The notes under the pieces were generated by a model that had not been told where the DNA came from, did no database searches, and was given only the letters and a program-made list of their open reading frames with translations. The translations under genes were made by a program, and so were the position numbers. Positions 31,185-40,310 of a stretch of DNA of 64,000 nucleotides are shown piece after piece. How positions within the stretch are numbered: position 1 is the first letter of the stretch; every line of letters starts with the position of its first letter. Source of the DNA: Blastocatellia bacterium AA13 (lineage in GTDB: Bacteria; Acidobacteriota; Blastocatellia; UBA7656); assembly GCA_003222245.1 (NCBI GenBank), contig QHVH01000010.1, positions 118,323 through 182,322 of the forward strand, in the 5' to 3' direction.

Positions 31185-32132
31185 TCAGCCCTTTTCGAGC
31201 CGGAATATCTGCTTGCCGACAAGAAAAGTATCGCCCGTTTCGATTTCAACCTCGCCTTTTATCCTGACGAAGGTTCCGTTTCGGCTGCCATTGTCTACGA
31301 GAAAGAATCGCCCTCCTCGCTCGACAACACGAGCGTGCTTGCCCGACAGATATCCGTCATGCGGAAAGGTTACATCGCCCTCGTTGCGGCCAATTGACAA
31401 CTCGCCGCTTTCAATTGGATATGCCCCTCCGACCTGACCGCCTTCGGTGATCAATTGAAGGACGTGTTTCGGTGCAGGTGCTGAGTCAGCCTGCTCCGCC
31501 GCGGGCGCCAGCTTTGTCCCACAGTTGGCACAGAAAAAGCCGGTCGGCGTGGATGTCGCGCCGCATTTTGGACAAACACCGGAAGCGGGAATTTCTGGTC
31601 TTTCAGAATTCCCGAAGTCTTGTGCTTCAGAAGCAGAACTCGATGTCCGCGCTTCGGGAGAAGCGGTTCGAGGAGCCTCACTGTCCGCCGAATCCTGCAA
31701 CTCAACAGGCTTCCTGCTCGCGAGATCCTTGAGCGTATCGCGGTCCGCGTTCGGAGCCGCGCTTTTAGATTGACCGAACGAGGGCGAACTCGCTTGCTGC
31801 TGATTCTGAGGAGCCGTATCCGACTTGGCCGGCGTTGCTTCGGCAGCGGGGTCATTCTGTACGTCCTCAGAGAGTTTCTTTCCACAGGACTGGCAGAAGA
31901 GCCAGTCGGGTTCATTGGCCGTCTGACAAGAGGGGCATATTTTCTGCTCAGGCTGAGATGCGGCAGGAAGCCGATCCGAGACAATCTGCGTAGGCGCCAA
32001 CTGTTCTTCCGAGCGGGCCTCAGTGCTTTGGGGCGCCGCCGGCGGCGCCGAAGACCCAAGCGGCGTTGCGCAGAGCCGGCACTCGGTCGCGGCCTGGCGG
32101 TTCTCAGCTCCACACTTAGGACAGGTTCTCAT
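31185..32132 (-). CDS. FHA-domain protein with three zinc ribbons
   Basis: 315 residues. Three short zinc-ribbon units: CPKCGA...CRLC (residues 4-20), CPSCQT...CQSCGKKL (about 67-90), and CPKCGA...CANCGTKL (about 190-215), separated by Ser/Ala/Pro-rich linkers. The C-terminal FHA domain (about 230-315) shows ELSIGRNEGDVTFP, LSGKHARVV, and DNGSRNGTFV, so it should bind phosphothreonine. It may tether Ser/Thr kinase signalling to a partner. No kinase is next to it. ATG with GGAGCAG upstream. Confidence 0.85.
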   Translation of the reverse strand: MRTCPKCGAENRQAATECRLCATPLGSSAPPAAPQSTEARSEEQLAPTQIVSDRLPAASQPEQKICPSCQTANEPDWLFCQSCGKKLSEDVQNDPAAEATPAKSDTAPQNQQQASSPSFGQSKSAAPNADRDTLKDLASRKPVELQDSADSEAPRTASPEARTSSSASEAQDFGNSERPEIPASGVCPKCGATSTPTGFFCANCGTKLAPAAEQADSAPAPKHVLQLITEGGQVGGAYPIESGELSIGRNEGDVTFPHDGYLSGKHARVVERGGRFFLVDNGSRNGTFVRIKGEVEIETGDTFLVGKQIFRLEKG

Positions 32133-32177
32133 TTTTCCGGCTGCTCCTTCGGCGATCTTTAGAGAAACAACAGAGAT

Positions 32178-32618
32178 TCAAACGCGCACCTGAAGCTCCT
32201 TAGCTATACAGCGATCCATCACCACGACGAGTCCGGCGCGCAGTGCGCGGTCCGCGGCATCGTCATCGATGACGCCTTCCTGCAACCAAACCGCCGGAAC
32301 ACCGATTCGAATCGCCTCGTCCACGTGGGCGCCGGCTTCGGAACCGCGCCGGAAGATATTAACCAGATCGATTTTTACCGGCACGTCTTCGAGCGTGGCG
32401 AATGCCATCTCGCCAAGGATCTTCGATTCGTTAGGATTGACCGGGATAATTTTGTATCCGTGAGACTTCATGTACCGCGACACGCCGAAGCTCGGACGGG
32501 TAGGATCGGATGACAGGCCGACGACCGCTATGGTCTTCGTCGACTCGAGTATTCTTTCAATAGCTTCGTTGCTGTTGATTTCCACTTGTGGCTTATGACG
32601 CGCTGATTTTAGCACCAC
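32178..32618 (-). CDS. CoA-binding domain protein (YccU-like)
   Basis: 146 residues from GTG 32618. A Rossmann-type CoA_binding domain: TIAVVGLSSDPTRPSFGVSRYMKSHGYKIIPVNP, then DLVNIFRRGSEAGAHVDEAI and VWLQEGVIDDDAADRA, ending MDRCIAKEL. Its start overlaps the end of the aminotransferase gene by 26 bp, so the two are translationally coupled. Role in the cell is unknown for the family. Confidence 0.88.
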   Translation of the reverse strand: MVLKSARHKPQVEINSNEAIERILESTKTIAVVGLSSDPTRPSFGVSRYMKSHGYKIIPVNPNESKILGEMAFATLEDVPVKIDLVNIFRRGSEAGAHVDEAIRIGVPAVWLQEGVIDDDAADRALRAGLVVVMDRCIAKELQVRV

Positions 32619-33480
32619 GAATCATTTTTTGAAATTCTCTCGCGATCATGCGGGTTACGCGAGCCCGAGCTATGTTGTAGCGCTTGATGTCAAAGCTGGA
32701 CACGGCCGAGATGCCTCTTGCTGTTGAGGTAAGAAATACTTCATTCGCATCGAGCAGCCGCTGTATCGGGAAACCTCCTTCAACCACGTGAAGGCCGGCG
32801 CCCTCGGCGATTTCGTGAACGATGCCTCTGGTGATTCCCGAGATGCAGCCGGCTCCGAGTGAGGGCGTGCAGAGCTCGCTGCCCTCGGTCCAGAATACGT
32901 TGGCGGCGGCGGCGCCCGTAATCTCGCCGCGCTCGTTTACCATAATCGCTTCCGAGAAACCGCGCTCCCGTGCCTCTTCCAGGGCGAGCAAGTTTTCCAG
33001 CATCGCCGTACGCTTTACACCTGCGAGCGGGCCATGTGAAAGCACCCGGTGAGGCGATACGGTGATTGCTATTGGAGAAGCCGCTTTAGGCTCTTCCGAA
33101 GAAGTGAATATCAATAGATCGCTTTGCCGCGAGGGTCCAAGACGCCAGGCTCCGGCATCACCTCTCAGCAGAGTGACTCTTGCCCGGCCGTTTTGAAGAA
33201 TATTCGCCTTGATGAGATTGTCGAAGGCCCGCCTAACATCGGGCAGGCTTATGGGAAGCGGAATCTCGGCAATCTCTGCATGCCTGACAAGCCGATCCCA
33301 GTGCCGGTCAAGTTGAAAAGGCGCTCCGCGAAAAACCCGCAGAGTCGTAAACACGCCCCATCCGTATAGAAGCCCGGCTGAAGTCGGTTCAATTCGAACA
33401 TCAGCCGCCGAAGCAATTCGGTTGTTGTGAAAGATGAACTGATCCACGGCGGTAAACCCGTCGGCGAAGCTCCGCCGCAA
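32593..33480 (-). CDS. Class IV PLP-dependent aminotransferase / aminodeoxychorismate lyase-like
   Basis: 295 residues from a TTG one base after the stop codon of the amidohydrolase gene; an internal GTG a dozen codons in is another possible start. Fold type IV signs: LYGWGVFTTLRVFRG, GVKRTAMLENLLALEEA (PLP lysine in KR), ITGAAAANVFW and SGITRGIVHEIA. It could be PabC (ADC lyase, folate pathway), a branched-chain or a D-amino-acid aminotransferase; the sequence alone does not separate them. Confidence 0.8.
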   Translation of the reverse strand: MRRSFADGFTAVDQFIFHNNRIASAADVRIEPTSAGLLYGWGVFTTLRVFRGAPFQLDRHWDRLVRHAEIAEIPLPISLPDVRRAFDNLIKANILQNGRARVTLLRGDAGAWRLGPSRQSDLLIFTSSEEPKAASPIAITVSPHRVLSHGPLAGVKRTAMLENLLALEEARERGFSEAIMVNERGEITGAAAANVFWTEGSELCTPSLGAGCISGITRGIVHEIAEGAGLHVVEGGFPIQRLLDANEVFLTSTARGISAVSSFDIKRYNIARARVTRMIAREFQKMIRGAKISAS

Positions 33481-35055
33481 TCACTTCCGCACGGTCGGAT
33501 ATTTTATCCCAAGCTGATCCAGATATGTTTTGTAGCGCGCCGGATCGTAGTAGAACTTCTTCAATTCCGGCCTGAATTTCTCCATCTTTTCGAGATTGAG
33601 TTCAGTGGCGGGCTGGTCGCTCGGCGCCATCAACGGTTCATATTTGACGCCGCGAGTTTGTACTTCTCGGAAGTAGGCCCATGCCTGTTTGACCAATTCG
33701 GGATCCAGCAGGAGGTCCAGAGCCGTGAGCGCTTGAACCTTTGCTCCGGCAGTCGCGCCTTTATGCGCAATCGGAGTTGCCATTGCAACAGCATTTTCCC
33801 AGCTATGACCGGGCAGATTCGGAATGTTGCAGGGAAAGCGAAGATATATGGTTGGTAGATTCCACGATATGTCTCCAATATCGTCCGAGCCGCCGCTCAC
33901 CGGTTCTCGTGGCGATTCGAGAGGGCTTACGCCTTTTTTCAAGCCGTCCTGTTTTGCGCCGATCTCCTTCTGAAGGGCTCGCGCGAGTGTCTGATCCGCT
34001 TCGCTCCATTCCGGCATTCCGACTGCGTCGATGTTCCGCTGCACGGCTTCGGCTACGGCCTTGTTGAAATGAGGCGGCCAGGCCGACCCAACGATTCGAC
34101 GCGTCACGGTGGTCTCAGTCATCGCAGCCGCGGCCTCCGACATCTTGTTGCCGATCTCGAAGAGCTCCTTGATTCGCGGATAGTCCAGCTCGCGAAAGTA
34201 GTACCAGACCCCCGCTTCGGACGGAACGACATTGGGCTGGTCTCCACCATTGAAGATGATGTAGTGCGACCGCTGCTGAAGCCTCAGGTGCTCGCGCCGA
34301 TAATTCCACGCCGTGTCCATAAGCTCTACCGCATCCAGCGCGCTTCGGCCTTGCCACGGGGCGCCCGCGGCATGCGCTGCCTTACCATGAAAGGAGTACT
34401 GAACGCTTACAAGTCCGCTCGTCACGAAAGTCTGTCCATACGAGACGGCGAGTTCCGAATCGACATGGCACCCGAGCATAACGTCGACATCTCGAAACAG
34501 ACCGGAGCGAACGAAATAAGCCTTCGAGCCAAGCAGTTCTTCGGCGACCCCCGGATACAACCGAAAAGTCCCGCTGAGCCTGTATTTATCCATCAATTTC
34601 TTGAGCACAAGCGCCGCGGTCACGTTCACCGCCTGACCGGAATTGTGCCCTTCGCCGTGCCCCGGCGCTCCAGCAACTATCGGATCGTGGTAAGCGACAC
34701 CGGGTTTCTGTGATGCTTTAGGTATACAGTCGATGTCCGTCATGAAGCCGATGACCGGTTTGCCCGAGCCGTAGCTCGCTACCCACGCGGTGGGAATCCC
34801 GGCGACGCCTCTCTCGATCTTGAAGCCGTTCTTCTCGAGAATGCCTGTTACGTATTTCGAGGTCTCGTGCTCCTGAAATCCGAGTTCGCTGAAGCTGAAT
34901 ATTTCATCCACCATCTGCTGAGTCATTTCGCGAAGGCCCTCAATCTCGGCTATCGCTTCTCGCTTTGCGTCATTGACTTTTGCCGCCTGTTGGCGAGGAG
35001 CGCCCAGTGCGGCCAAATTCAGCGCCAGTACGGCGACAATCAATGTTCTCTTCAT
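33481..35055 (-). CDS. Exported M20-family amidohydrolase (AbgB-like)
   Basis: 524 residues with a signal peptide (MKRTLIVAVLALNLAALG). Motifs of the aminobenzoyl-glutamate hydrolase B/M20D group: IFSFSELGFQEHETS, MTDIDCIPK, GHGEGHNSGQAVN, GVAEELLGSKAYFV, GCHVDSELAVSYGQ, SFHGKAAHAAGAPWQGRSAL, and SGGSDDIGDISW. AbgB splits p-aminobenzoyl-glutamate; an exported version may cleave other N-acyl amino acids. First gene of a tight run: amidohydrolase - aminotransferase - CoA-binding protein. Confidence 0.87.
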   Translation of the reverse strand: MKRTLIVAVLALNLAALGAPRQQAAKVNDAKREAIAEIEGLREMTQQMVDEIFSFSELGFQEHETSKYVTGILEKNGFKIERGVAGIPTAWVASYGSGKPVIGFMTDIDCIPKASQKPGVAYHDPIVAGAPGHGEGHNSGQAVNVTAALVLKKLMDKYRLSGTFRLYPGVAEELLGSKAYFVRSGLFRDVDVMLGCHVDSELAVSYGQTFVTSGLVSVQYSFHGKAAHAAGAPWQGRSALDAVELMDTAWNYRREHLRLQQRSHYIIFNGGDQPNVVPSEAGVWYYFRELDYPRIKELFEIGNKMSEAAAAMTETTVTRRIVGSAWPPHFNKAVAEAVQRNIDAVGMPEWSEADQTLARALQKEIGAKQDGLKKGVSPLESPREPVSGGSDDIGDISWNLPTIYLRFPCNIPNLPGHSWENAVAMATPIAHKGATAGAKVQALTALDLLLDPELVKQAWAYFREVQTRGVKYEPLMAPSDQPATELNLEKMEKFRPELKKFYYDPARYKTYLDQLGIKYPTVRK

Positions 35056-35073
35056 TCTGAAATTCCTCTATAG

Positions 35074-35517
35074 CTAATCCCGGAGCAGTGACAGATATTT
35101 TTCCGGCATGCTTGAAGGTCGGCCCTTCGAGTTTGCAAGCACGTGCACCGTCTCTCCGACGGCTATTGAAGCGCCGTCCGAACACCGGCTTATTTCATAG
35201 CTGAATCTAACGATTCTTCGGGTGAGCTGCGAGACTCGAGTCCGTACAAGTAATTCGTCATCGTATCTCGCCGGCTCGCGGTAGCGGCAATAGGATTCCG
35301 CGACCATCAAAAAGAGCCCTGTCTCGCGTTCCATATCGCGATAAGAAAATCCTCGATCGTTGCAATATTGCGTGCGGCCGACTTCGAACCAGATAAGATA
35401 GTTCGCATAATACGCAACGCCCATTTGATCCGTCTCCGCATAGCGGACCTTAACGGTTGCTTCCGATACGAGGCCTTCAGGCCCGCGGGGAGGAACAAGA
35501 GTGTCATCGGTCGGCAT
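35074..35517 (-). CDS. YbgC/FadM-type acyl-CoA thioesterase
   Basis: 147 residues, hotdog fold. The active-site segment VRYAETDQMGVAYYANYLIWFEVGR is the classic 4HBT motif with Asp in ETDQMG. It hydrolyses acyl-CoA thioesters in the cytoplasm. It ends 18 bp before the amidohydrolase start on the same strand and may lead that operon. Confidence 0.87.
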   Translation of the reverse strand: MPTDDTLVPPRGPEGLVSEATVKVRYAETDQMGVAYYANYLIWFEVGRTQYCNDRGFSYRDMERETGLFLMVAESYCRYREPARYDDELLVRTRVSQLTRRIVRFSYEISRCSDGASIAVGETVHVLANSKGRPSSMPEKYLSLLRD

Positions 35518-35811
35518 AGTCGCTTCGATCAGGCACAGACCTCAAGGATAATTGCCAGTCGCAAACGAACAGATACAGGTCTCCAGCAGAGATTCAGGAC
35601 CGGCAATACTGAGAAGCACAAAAGTGCGACAAGGATATTGGCGGTCCGGACCAAACCTCGCAAGGCTGATCTTAATCATGGCTACAGTGTCCACCTCCTG
35701 AACCTCGGGCGTCACTACCCGAACCTTTGGGTGGTGCGTATCGTTTCTCAATAGTACAATACTTATTTATCAGTATATGGGGGATCCTGACTGAAACGGA
35801 TCTCGAATTAG

Positions 35812-36612
35812 ATGGGCTCTTCAGTACACAGAATCGCAATAGCTTTAGCTTTTATTGCCTGTATCCTTGCCAATGCCGTGGAGGCTCAGACAAAGTACTC
35901 GCGCAAATCTACCGCCAAGTCCTACCCCAACGCACAAGAGAAAAAGAAGAAGCACGAGGAGCTTGCCGAGAAGCTTTCTACCGCCCGACACGATCTGGTT
36001 CAGGCGACCAACGATTATAAGGCGAGTCTGGAAAAACTCCTTCCGCTTTATAACGCTGATTTGAAGAACGCCGCGGAGCTGGTAAAAAAGCGTTCGGAGC
36101 TATACGCCCAGGGTATAATCTCGAGGCGCGAACTCGAAGACACTCGGCGCGCTGTTGCAACCGCCCAGCAAAAAGTAGATGAGTTGAATAAGCAGCTCGG
36201 CGAAGCGAACGACGTAGTAGCCGAGGTCGAGGCCGCCGAAAAACTACTGAAGGAGCAGAGCGGGGCAGGCGGTAACTACACGACCTCAGCGCTGATTCGC
36301 TTTAATGGAACGGGAGAATGGGCGCTTTCACTGGCCTCAAAAGTGGAAACATTCTTCGCCGCAAAATACAATCATCAACTTCCGATAAGCGCCTTCGGAC
36401 AGACAGCCGTACACAACCATTTGGGATTTGATCATCATAATGCGATGGATGTAGCGGTTCACCCCGACAGCGCCGAGGGTCAGGGCCTGATGGCGTATCT
36501 GCGGGCGCTCGGAATCCCCTTCATAGCCTTTCGATCCGCGGTGCCCGGCTCCGCCACCGGAGCTCACATCCACATCGGACTACCTTCGCATCGTATCGCG
36601 CCGATAAATTGA
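35812..36612 (+). CDS. Exported coiled-coil protein with C-terminal LAS/M15-like peptidase domain
   Basis: 266 residues: signal peptide (1-25, ending VEAQ), a Lys/Glu-rich coiled coil (about 40-150), then a C-terminal domain with HNHLGFDHHNAMDVAVHP and, near the end, GAHIHIG. The H-x6-D and HxH spacing fits LAS-fold zinc peptidases (MepA/M15-type) that cut peptidoglycan cross-links. The combination coiled coil plus LAS domain suggests a murein remodeller or an activator-type envelope protein. Metal ligands appear intact. Confidence 0.7.
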   Translation: MGSSVHRIAIALAFIACILANAVEAQTKYSRKSTAKSYPNAQEKKKKHEELAEKLSTARHDLVQATNDYKASLEKLLPLYNADLKNAAELVKKRSELYAQGIISRRELEDTRRAVATAQQKVDELNKQLGEANDVVAEVEAAEKLLKEQSGAGGNYTTSALIRFNGTGEWALSLASKVETFFAAKYNHQLPISAFGQTAVHNHLGFDHHNAMDVAVHPDSAEGQGLMAYLRALGIPFIAFRSAVPGSATGAHIHIGLPSHRIAPIN

Positions 36613-36701
36613 CCGCTGACCGCGATATCAGATCGTTGGAGACGGCATCGCAATCGGTGTCCGTGTTGTATGCGCCGCAACTTCCCTCAACGTTGTGAGC
36701 A

Positions 36702-37348
36702 TCATCGGACCTCAAGTACTACCCGCCAGTTCTCGCCGCCGTCCTCGGTCCTATAGACGTTGTGCACTCCGAATAGCCACCCGACCCGGGAATTGACAAA
36801 ATAAACACGATCTAAGAAGGGTTCGTGTTAAAGGCGCAGTAGAAGCCCTGGCTGGGACCGGCATCTTTCGGAGTTAACTTGAGCCATGTCGCTCCGCCGT
36901 CGGTAGTGCGCCAAAACTCGAATGGATCTATCATCCAGCCATTCTCACGGTCTCGAAATCCGATCTTTCCCAGGCTCGACTCAGCTTCGTCGTTGACTGT
37001 CGCGACTCTCTCCCAAGACAGTCCCCCATCCCTCGTCCGAAACACCTGGCCGTTCCGAGTATTGGCCCATCCGAATTGTGTGTCTAAGAAACAGACGCTG
37101 TAAAATTTCCCGAACTCGGCGCCTATAAGCGTGCTCCAATTGCGGCCGCCGTCATCCGTAGAAAGGAGGTCACCGCTCAGCGTTACGAGCCGAGCGGAGT
37201 CAACCGCTGGAAATGCCCAGGATCGTACTCTCGGATATCGCTTCATATCGATCTTCTTGTCGGCTGAAGCACATCCGCAAGCTAGGCAAACAACGATCCC
37301 GAATAGTACCAACACGGCTAATCGAGTGATCCCGTGAATCGGCAACAT
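36702..37348 (-). pseudogene. Ycf48/BNR-repeat lipoprotein, interrupted by a frameshift near its 3' end
   Basis: From ATG 37348 a lipoprotein signal (LPIHGITRLAVLVLFGIVVC, then LACGC) leads to BNR-type repeats with the motif DDGGRNW, RDGGLSW and TDGGATW, as in photosystem assembly factor Ycf48-like propellers. The open frame ends at 36812. A shifted frame carries on directly with RVYFVNSRVGWLFGVHN, then YRTEDGGENWRVVLEV and a stop at 36702-36704, which is another repeat of the same kind. So one base has been lost or gained near 36830. It could be a decayed gene or a sequencing/assembly slip. A longer upstream ATG at 37432 is possible but lacks RBS. Confidence 0.7.
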
Positions 37349-37561
37349 CGACGATTCATCGTGGAGACATTTGGGTAGTTCTAAAGCATTGGTTGTATAT
37401 TCTCTCGTCATCCTTTTGACTCTGTTCATCACTATGCAATGCCGTCAGGAAGGCGCGGCAAGCAGGATGCCTGCGCTCCCAGGCGCATTCCTGACGAAAT
37501 GGAAAAAAAACGCTAATTGAAAAATTGGCGTAGGCCTTCAAACTCCTTATTCATAGCCCGA

Positions 37562-40033
37562 CTACAAGCCGCGATCTCCGCCCAGGCGCAGACGGAGGCC
37601 GGCGGTGAAGTTGAGCCGATAGGCAGGAAAACCGAGCACCTCCTGATAGTCCTCATTCAGCAGGTTCTCGATTCGGGCAAAGGCGCTGAGATACCTGTTG
37701 AACCTGTATGACCCGCTCGCATCCAGCTTTGCATAACCATCGTTGAATATCGGTTTGCCGTTCGCGTCGAACTTGGCGAACCTGACCGCATCGAAGTCTC
37801 TCCGGCTGCCAACCAGGACACCGGTAATCGCCGCGTCGAATCGATGAGCGATCCAGCCTACCTCGAAGTACCCCGAGTGGCGCGGTCTTCTGAGCAGGGG
37901 AAGGCCGATCTCGGGATTGGGTCTGAATACACCTTCGAAGGTCGGAGGAGCGAAGACGAGAACGTCAGCGGCTTGATCGAGTCGCGAACGCAAGAATGTA
38001 TAACTGCCCGTGAGTTTCAGGCGCGATCTGAATACGCCTCCGGCAAGAGCGGTCGCGGTCAGCTCGACTCCGCGCGCGGACGAGCGATCGGTGTTGATGA
38101 AATGCGTGAGCCGCCCCGTCGGAAGAGTGATCGGGCCGAACGAAGTCGTGGACTCGAAGGTAATGATGTCGCGAAACCGGTTGTCGAAATAGGTGAAGTC
38201 GACACGCGCTCGCCGTGAATAAAACTCCTGGCTCAGACCGATTTCATAGCTGATCGCCCGCTCAGGGTTCAGGTTCGGATTGCCCAGGAAAAACGGGCTT
38301 GGACTGAAGGCCTCCGTCAGTGTTGGCTCTTTGATCCCCGTTCCAAAGCTTGCACGTATAGTCGAAAGTCCGACGCGAGATTCTTCTCGATGACGACGCG
38401 CCACCAACGCTAGAGCGATTCGCGGATTAGCAGTCCATCCGAATCCCACGTCTCCGTCCGGAACGAACGAACCGAGTTGAGCGAGTACGGCCCTCAAATC
38501 CGAAGGCACGGTGCTCGAGTTTCGTTCGGCCCGAACGCCGGCCGTTATAAAGAGCAGGTCGCGCCACGCGAGTTGATCCTGAAGAAAAATGCCGAGATTA
38601 TTCCTGTCCGGCGACACGCGACTCTGAGAGAAGATGTCGCTATTCGAGAAAACCGCCGACTCGTGCTCGACGTCGACGCCGGCGACAAACAGGTTGGATC
38701 GCCCGATCGCCGCCGTGCTCTGAAAATGAGCGCCGATTCGCTTTTCGTGATCATTAAAGGCGAATGCCGAGTCGAATCCGAATCCGAAGGGCGGCAACGG
38801 CGGCGTGCCCGGCTGCGTGAGGTCTTGCGCCGCCGGATCGAAGCTGTTTGTCCCGAATTCCGAATAGACGAATCTCGCGTTGTGGCTCCATCTCGAGCCG
38901 GTTCTGAAATCCAAAGCGCCGCTTAGCGCGATGTCTCTGTGCTTCTGTCGCTGGTCCGGATCGGCGAAGAGCGTGGCTGTCGGACCGGGAACTCCCTGCC
39001 TACTATCGTTCCATCTCGACGTAACTCGTAGATCGGCTGAAGGCGAGAGCTTGAACCCGAGATTCAATGAAGCCGACCGATTGATGTAGTCGTTGTTATT
39101 AAACCGGCCGTCGGTGGATTGAAACCCAAAGCTGCCCGAGTAATCGAACCAGCGCCGGGCTCCCGAGAGCACCGCTGTCTCACGATGAAAATCAAAGCTG
39201 CCGCCCTCGGCCGATAAATCAAATTTAGGAGTGCTGCTGTAGCCTCTGCGCGTTATCAACTGAATCGCTCCGGCCATCGCATCCGATCCGAACAACGCGC
39301 TCTGAGGTCCGCGCACTACCTCAATGCGTTCGAGGTTTTCGGGCGTAAGCGCAAAGAAATCAAACGCGCCTCCCGCTTGATTGACTGGGACTCCGTCGAT
39401 CAAAACCTTGTTGTAGTCGGACTCGCCGCCGCGAATAAAGATCGAGGTCAACCCTCCGCGGCCTCCAGTTTGGACAACGGCCAACCCGGGAACAAGGCGA
39501 AGCGACTCGGAGACATTTGTGTAGGCGCCGCGCGAGAGATCGCCATCGTTTATTACCGAAACGGTTCCTCCGAATTCACTCAAAGGGGTTTGAGTTCTTG
39601 TGGCCGTCACGACGACCGAATCAGAGATAGCCGCAACCTGAAGGGTGATCGTAACCGCCTCCGATTTATCGGAACGCACCGAGATATTTGTTTTCGTCGA
39701 CTGGGTGAACCCGGCTGCCTCGGCAATGAGCTGGTAATCGCCTTCGTGGATTTTGGAAAATCGGAATTTGCCTTCGGCGTCGGTTCGAGTCTCGCCTGCC
39801 GCGGCCTCGGTCGTCGGTCCCAGCGAGACCCTGGCCCCGGCTATGCCGGCCCCGCGTGGGTCAACAACCGTACCCTCTATCAATGCGGACTTCTGCTGCG
39901 CGAAGACATTTACACTCGCGCTGGTTAAAGCGAAGAACAAAAGCGCTGCGATGAAAAAGCCTGGTAAGACCTTGATCTTTGAAGGGGGCGCCTCGATCCC
40001 GCAACGCAGGCCCGAGGCAATGCTATCTTGCAT
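37562..40033 (-). CDS. btuB: TonB-dependent cobalamin receptor with N-terminal regulatory-like domain
   Basis: 823 residues from ATG 40033, 6 nt after GGAG; an upstream frame to 40192 lies inside the riboswitch and is not coding. Order: signal peptide (about 25-45), CarboxypepD_reg-like domain (about 50-130: IEGTVVDPRGAGIAGARVSLG), TonB plug (VVVTATRTQTPLSEFGGTVSVI, VQTGGRGGLTSIFIRGGESD), and a 22-strand-type barrel ending in NRYLSAFARIENLLNEDY and FTAGLRLRL. The cobalamin riboswitch directly upstream and the btuFCD genes next to it identify the cargo as vitamin B12 or another corrinoid. Family length is 600-650; the extra length is the N-terminal domain. Confidence 0.9.
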   Translation of the reverse strand: MQDSIASGLRCGIEAPPSKIKVLPGFFIAALLFFALTSASVNVFAQQKSALIEGTVVDPRGAGIAGARVSLGPTTEAAAGETRTDAEGKFRFSKIHEGDYQLIAEAAGFTQSTKTNISVRSDKSEAVTITLQVAAISDSVVVTATRTQTPLSEFGGTVSVINDGDLSRGAYTNVSESLRLVPGLAVVQTGGRGGLTSIFIRGGESDYNKVLIDGVPVNQAGGAFDFFALTPENLERIEVVRGPQSALFGSDAMAGAIQLITRRGYSSTPKFDLSAEGGSFDFHRETAVLSGARRWFDYSGSFGFQSTDGRFNNNDYINRSASLNLGFKLSPSADLRVTSRWNDSRQGVPGPTATLFADPDQRQKHRDIALSGALDFRTGSRWSHNARFVYSEFGTNSFDPAAQDLTQPGTPPLPPFGFGFDSAFAFNDHEKRIGAHFQSTAAIGRSNLFVAGVDVEHESAVFSNSDIFSQSRVSPDRNNLGIFLQDQLAWRDLLFITAGVRAERNSSTVPSDLRAVLAQLGSFVPDGDVGFGWTANPRIALALVARRHREESRVGLSTIRASFGTGIKEPTLTEAFSPSPFFLGNPNLNPERAISYEIGLSQEFYSRRARVDFTYFDNRFRDIITFESTTSFGPITLPTGRLTHFINTDRSSARGVELTATALAGGVFRSRLKLTGSYTFLRSRLDQAADVLVFAPPTFEGVFRPNPEIGLPLLRRPRHSGYFEVGWIAHRFDAAITGVLVGSRRDFDAVRFAKFDANGKPIFNDGYAKLDASGSYRFNRYLSAFARIENLLNEDYQEVLGFPAYRLNFTAGLRLRLGGDRGL

Positions 40034-40039
40034 GGAATG

Positions 40040-40057
40040 CTCCTTTCCGCGAAAGAG
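40040..40057 (-). promoter_or_regulatory. RBS-sequestering hairpin of the btuB riboswitch
   Basis: On the minus strand CTCTTTC-GCG-GAAAGGAG lies between the B12 box and the btuB ATG. The 3' arm contains the Shine-Dalgarno AAGGAG, so folding would hide it. This looks like a translational expression platform. Confidence 0.55.
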
Positions 40058-40065
40058 TAATTTCC

Positions 40066-40247
40066 TTGGACCATCGTGCGGATCTCCTGACTTAGCGGCT
40101 TCAACGCCCGACTCATTAATGACGCCGAACTTGAAGAGCCGGCGCCTTCCCGCCCGAATAGGCAGTGGCTCGATTGCCGGTCTTGATCGCATTACAGTTG
40201 CGGGACAGTGGCGGATTTACACCGCCTTCCCCGCCGCAACGGCCCTG
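40066..40247 (-). promoter_or_regulatory. Cobalamin (AdoCbl-type) riboswitch upstream of btuB
   Basis: Minus strand: GGGAAGGCGGTGTAAATCC, then CCGCAACTGTAA, and the closing B12 box AGTCAGGAGATCCGCAC (40077-40094 region) match the cobalamin-riboswitch consensus. P1 pairs GGGCCGTTGCGG with CCGCACGATGGTCC. It lies about 30 nt before the btuB start. Confidence 0.9.
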
Positions 40248-40310
40248 TTATTGTGAAAAACACGATTCAAAGAATTCTGATTGAGTTCTATTTCTCGAAA
40301 CAAATCTCCA

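Noticed and set aside
35542..35751. 69-codon minus-strand frame with a protein-like look
   Set aside because: TTG start without RBS and no recognised family; kept out as unsupported although it might be real.
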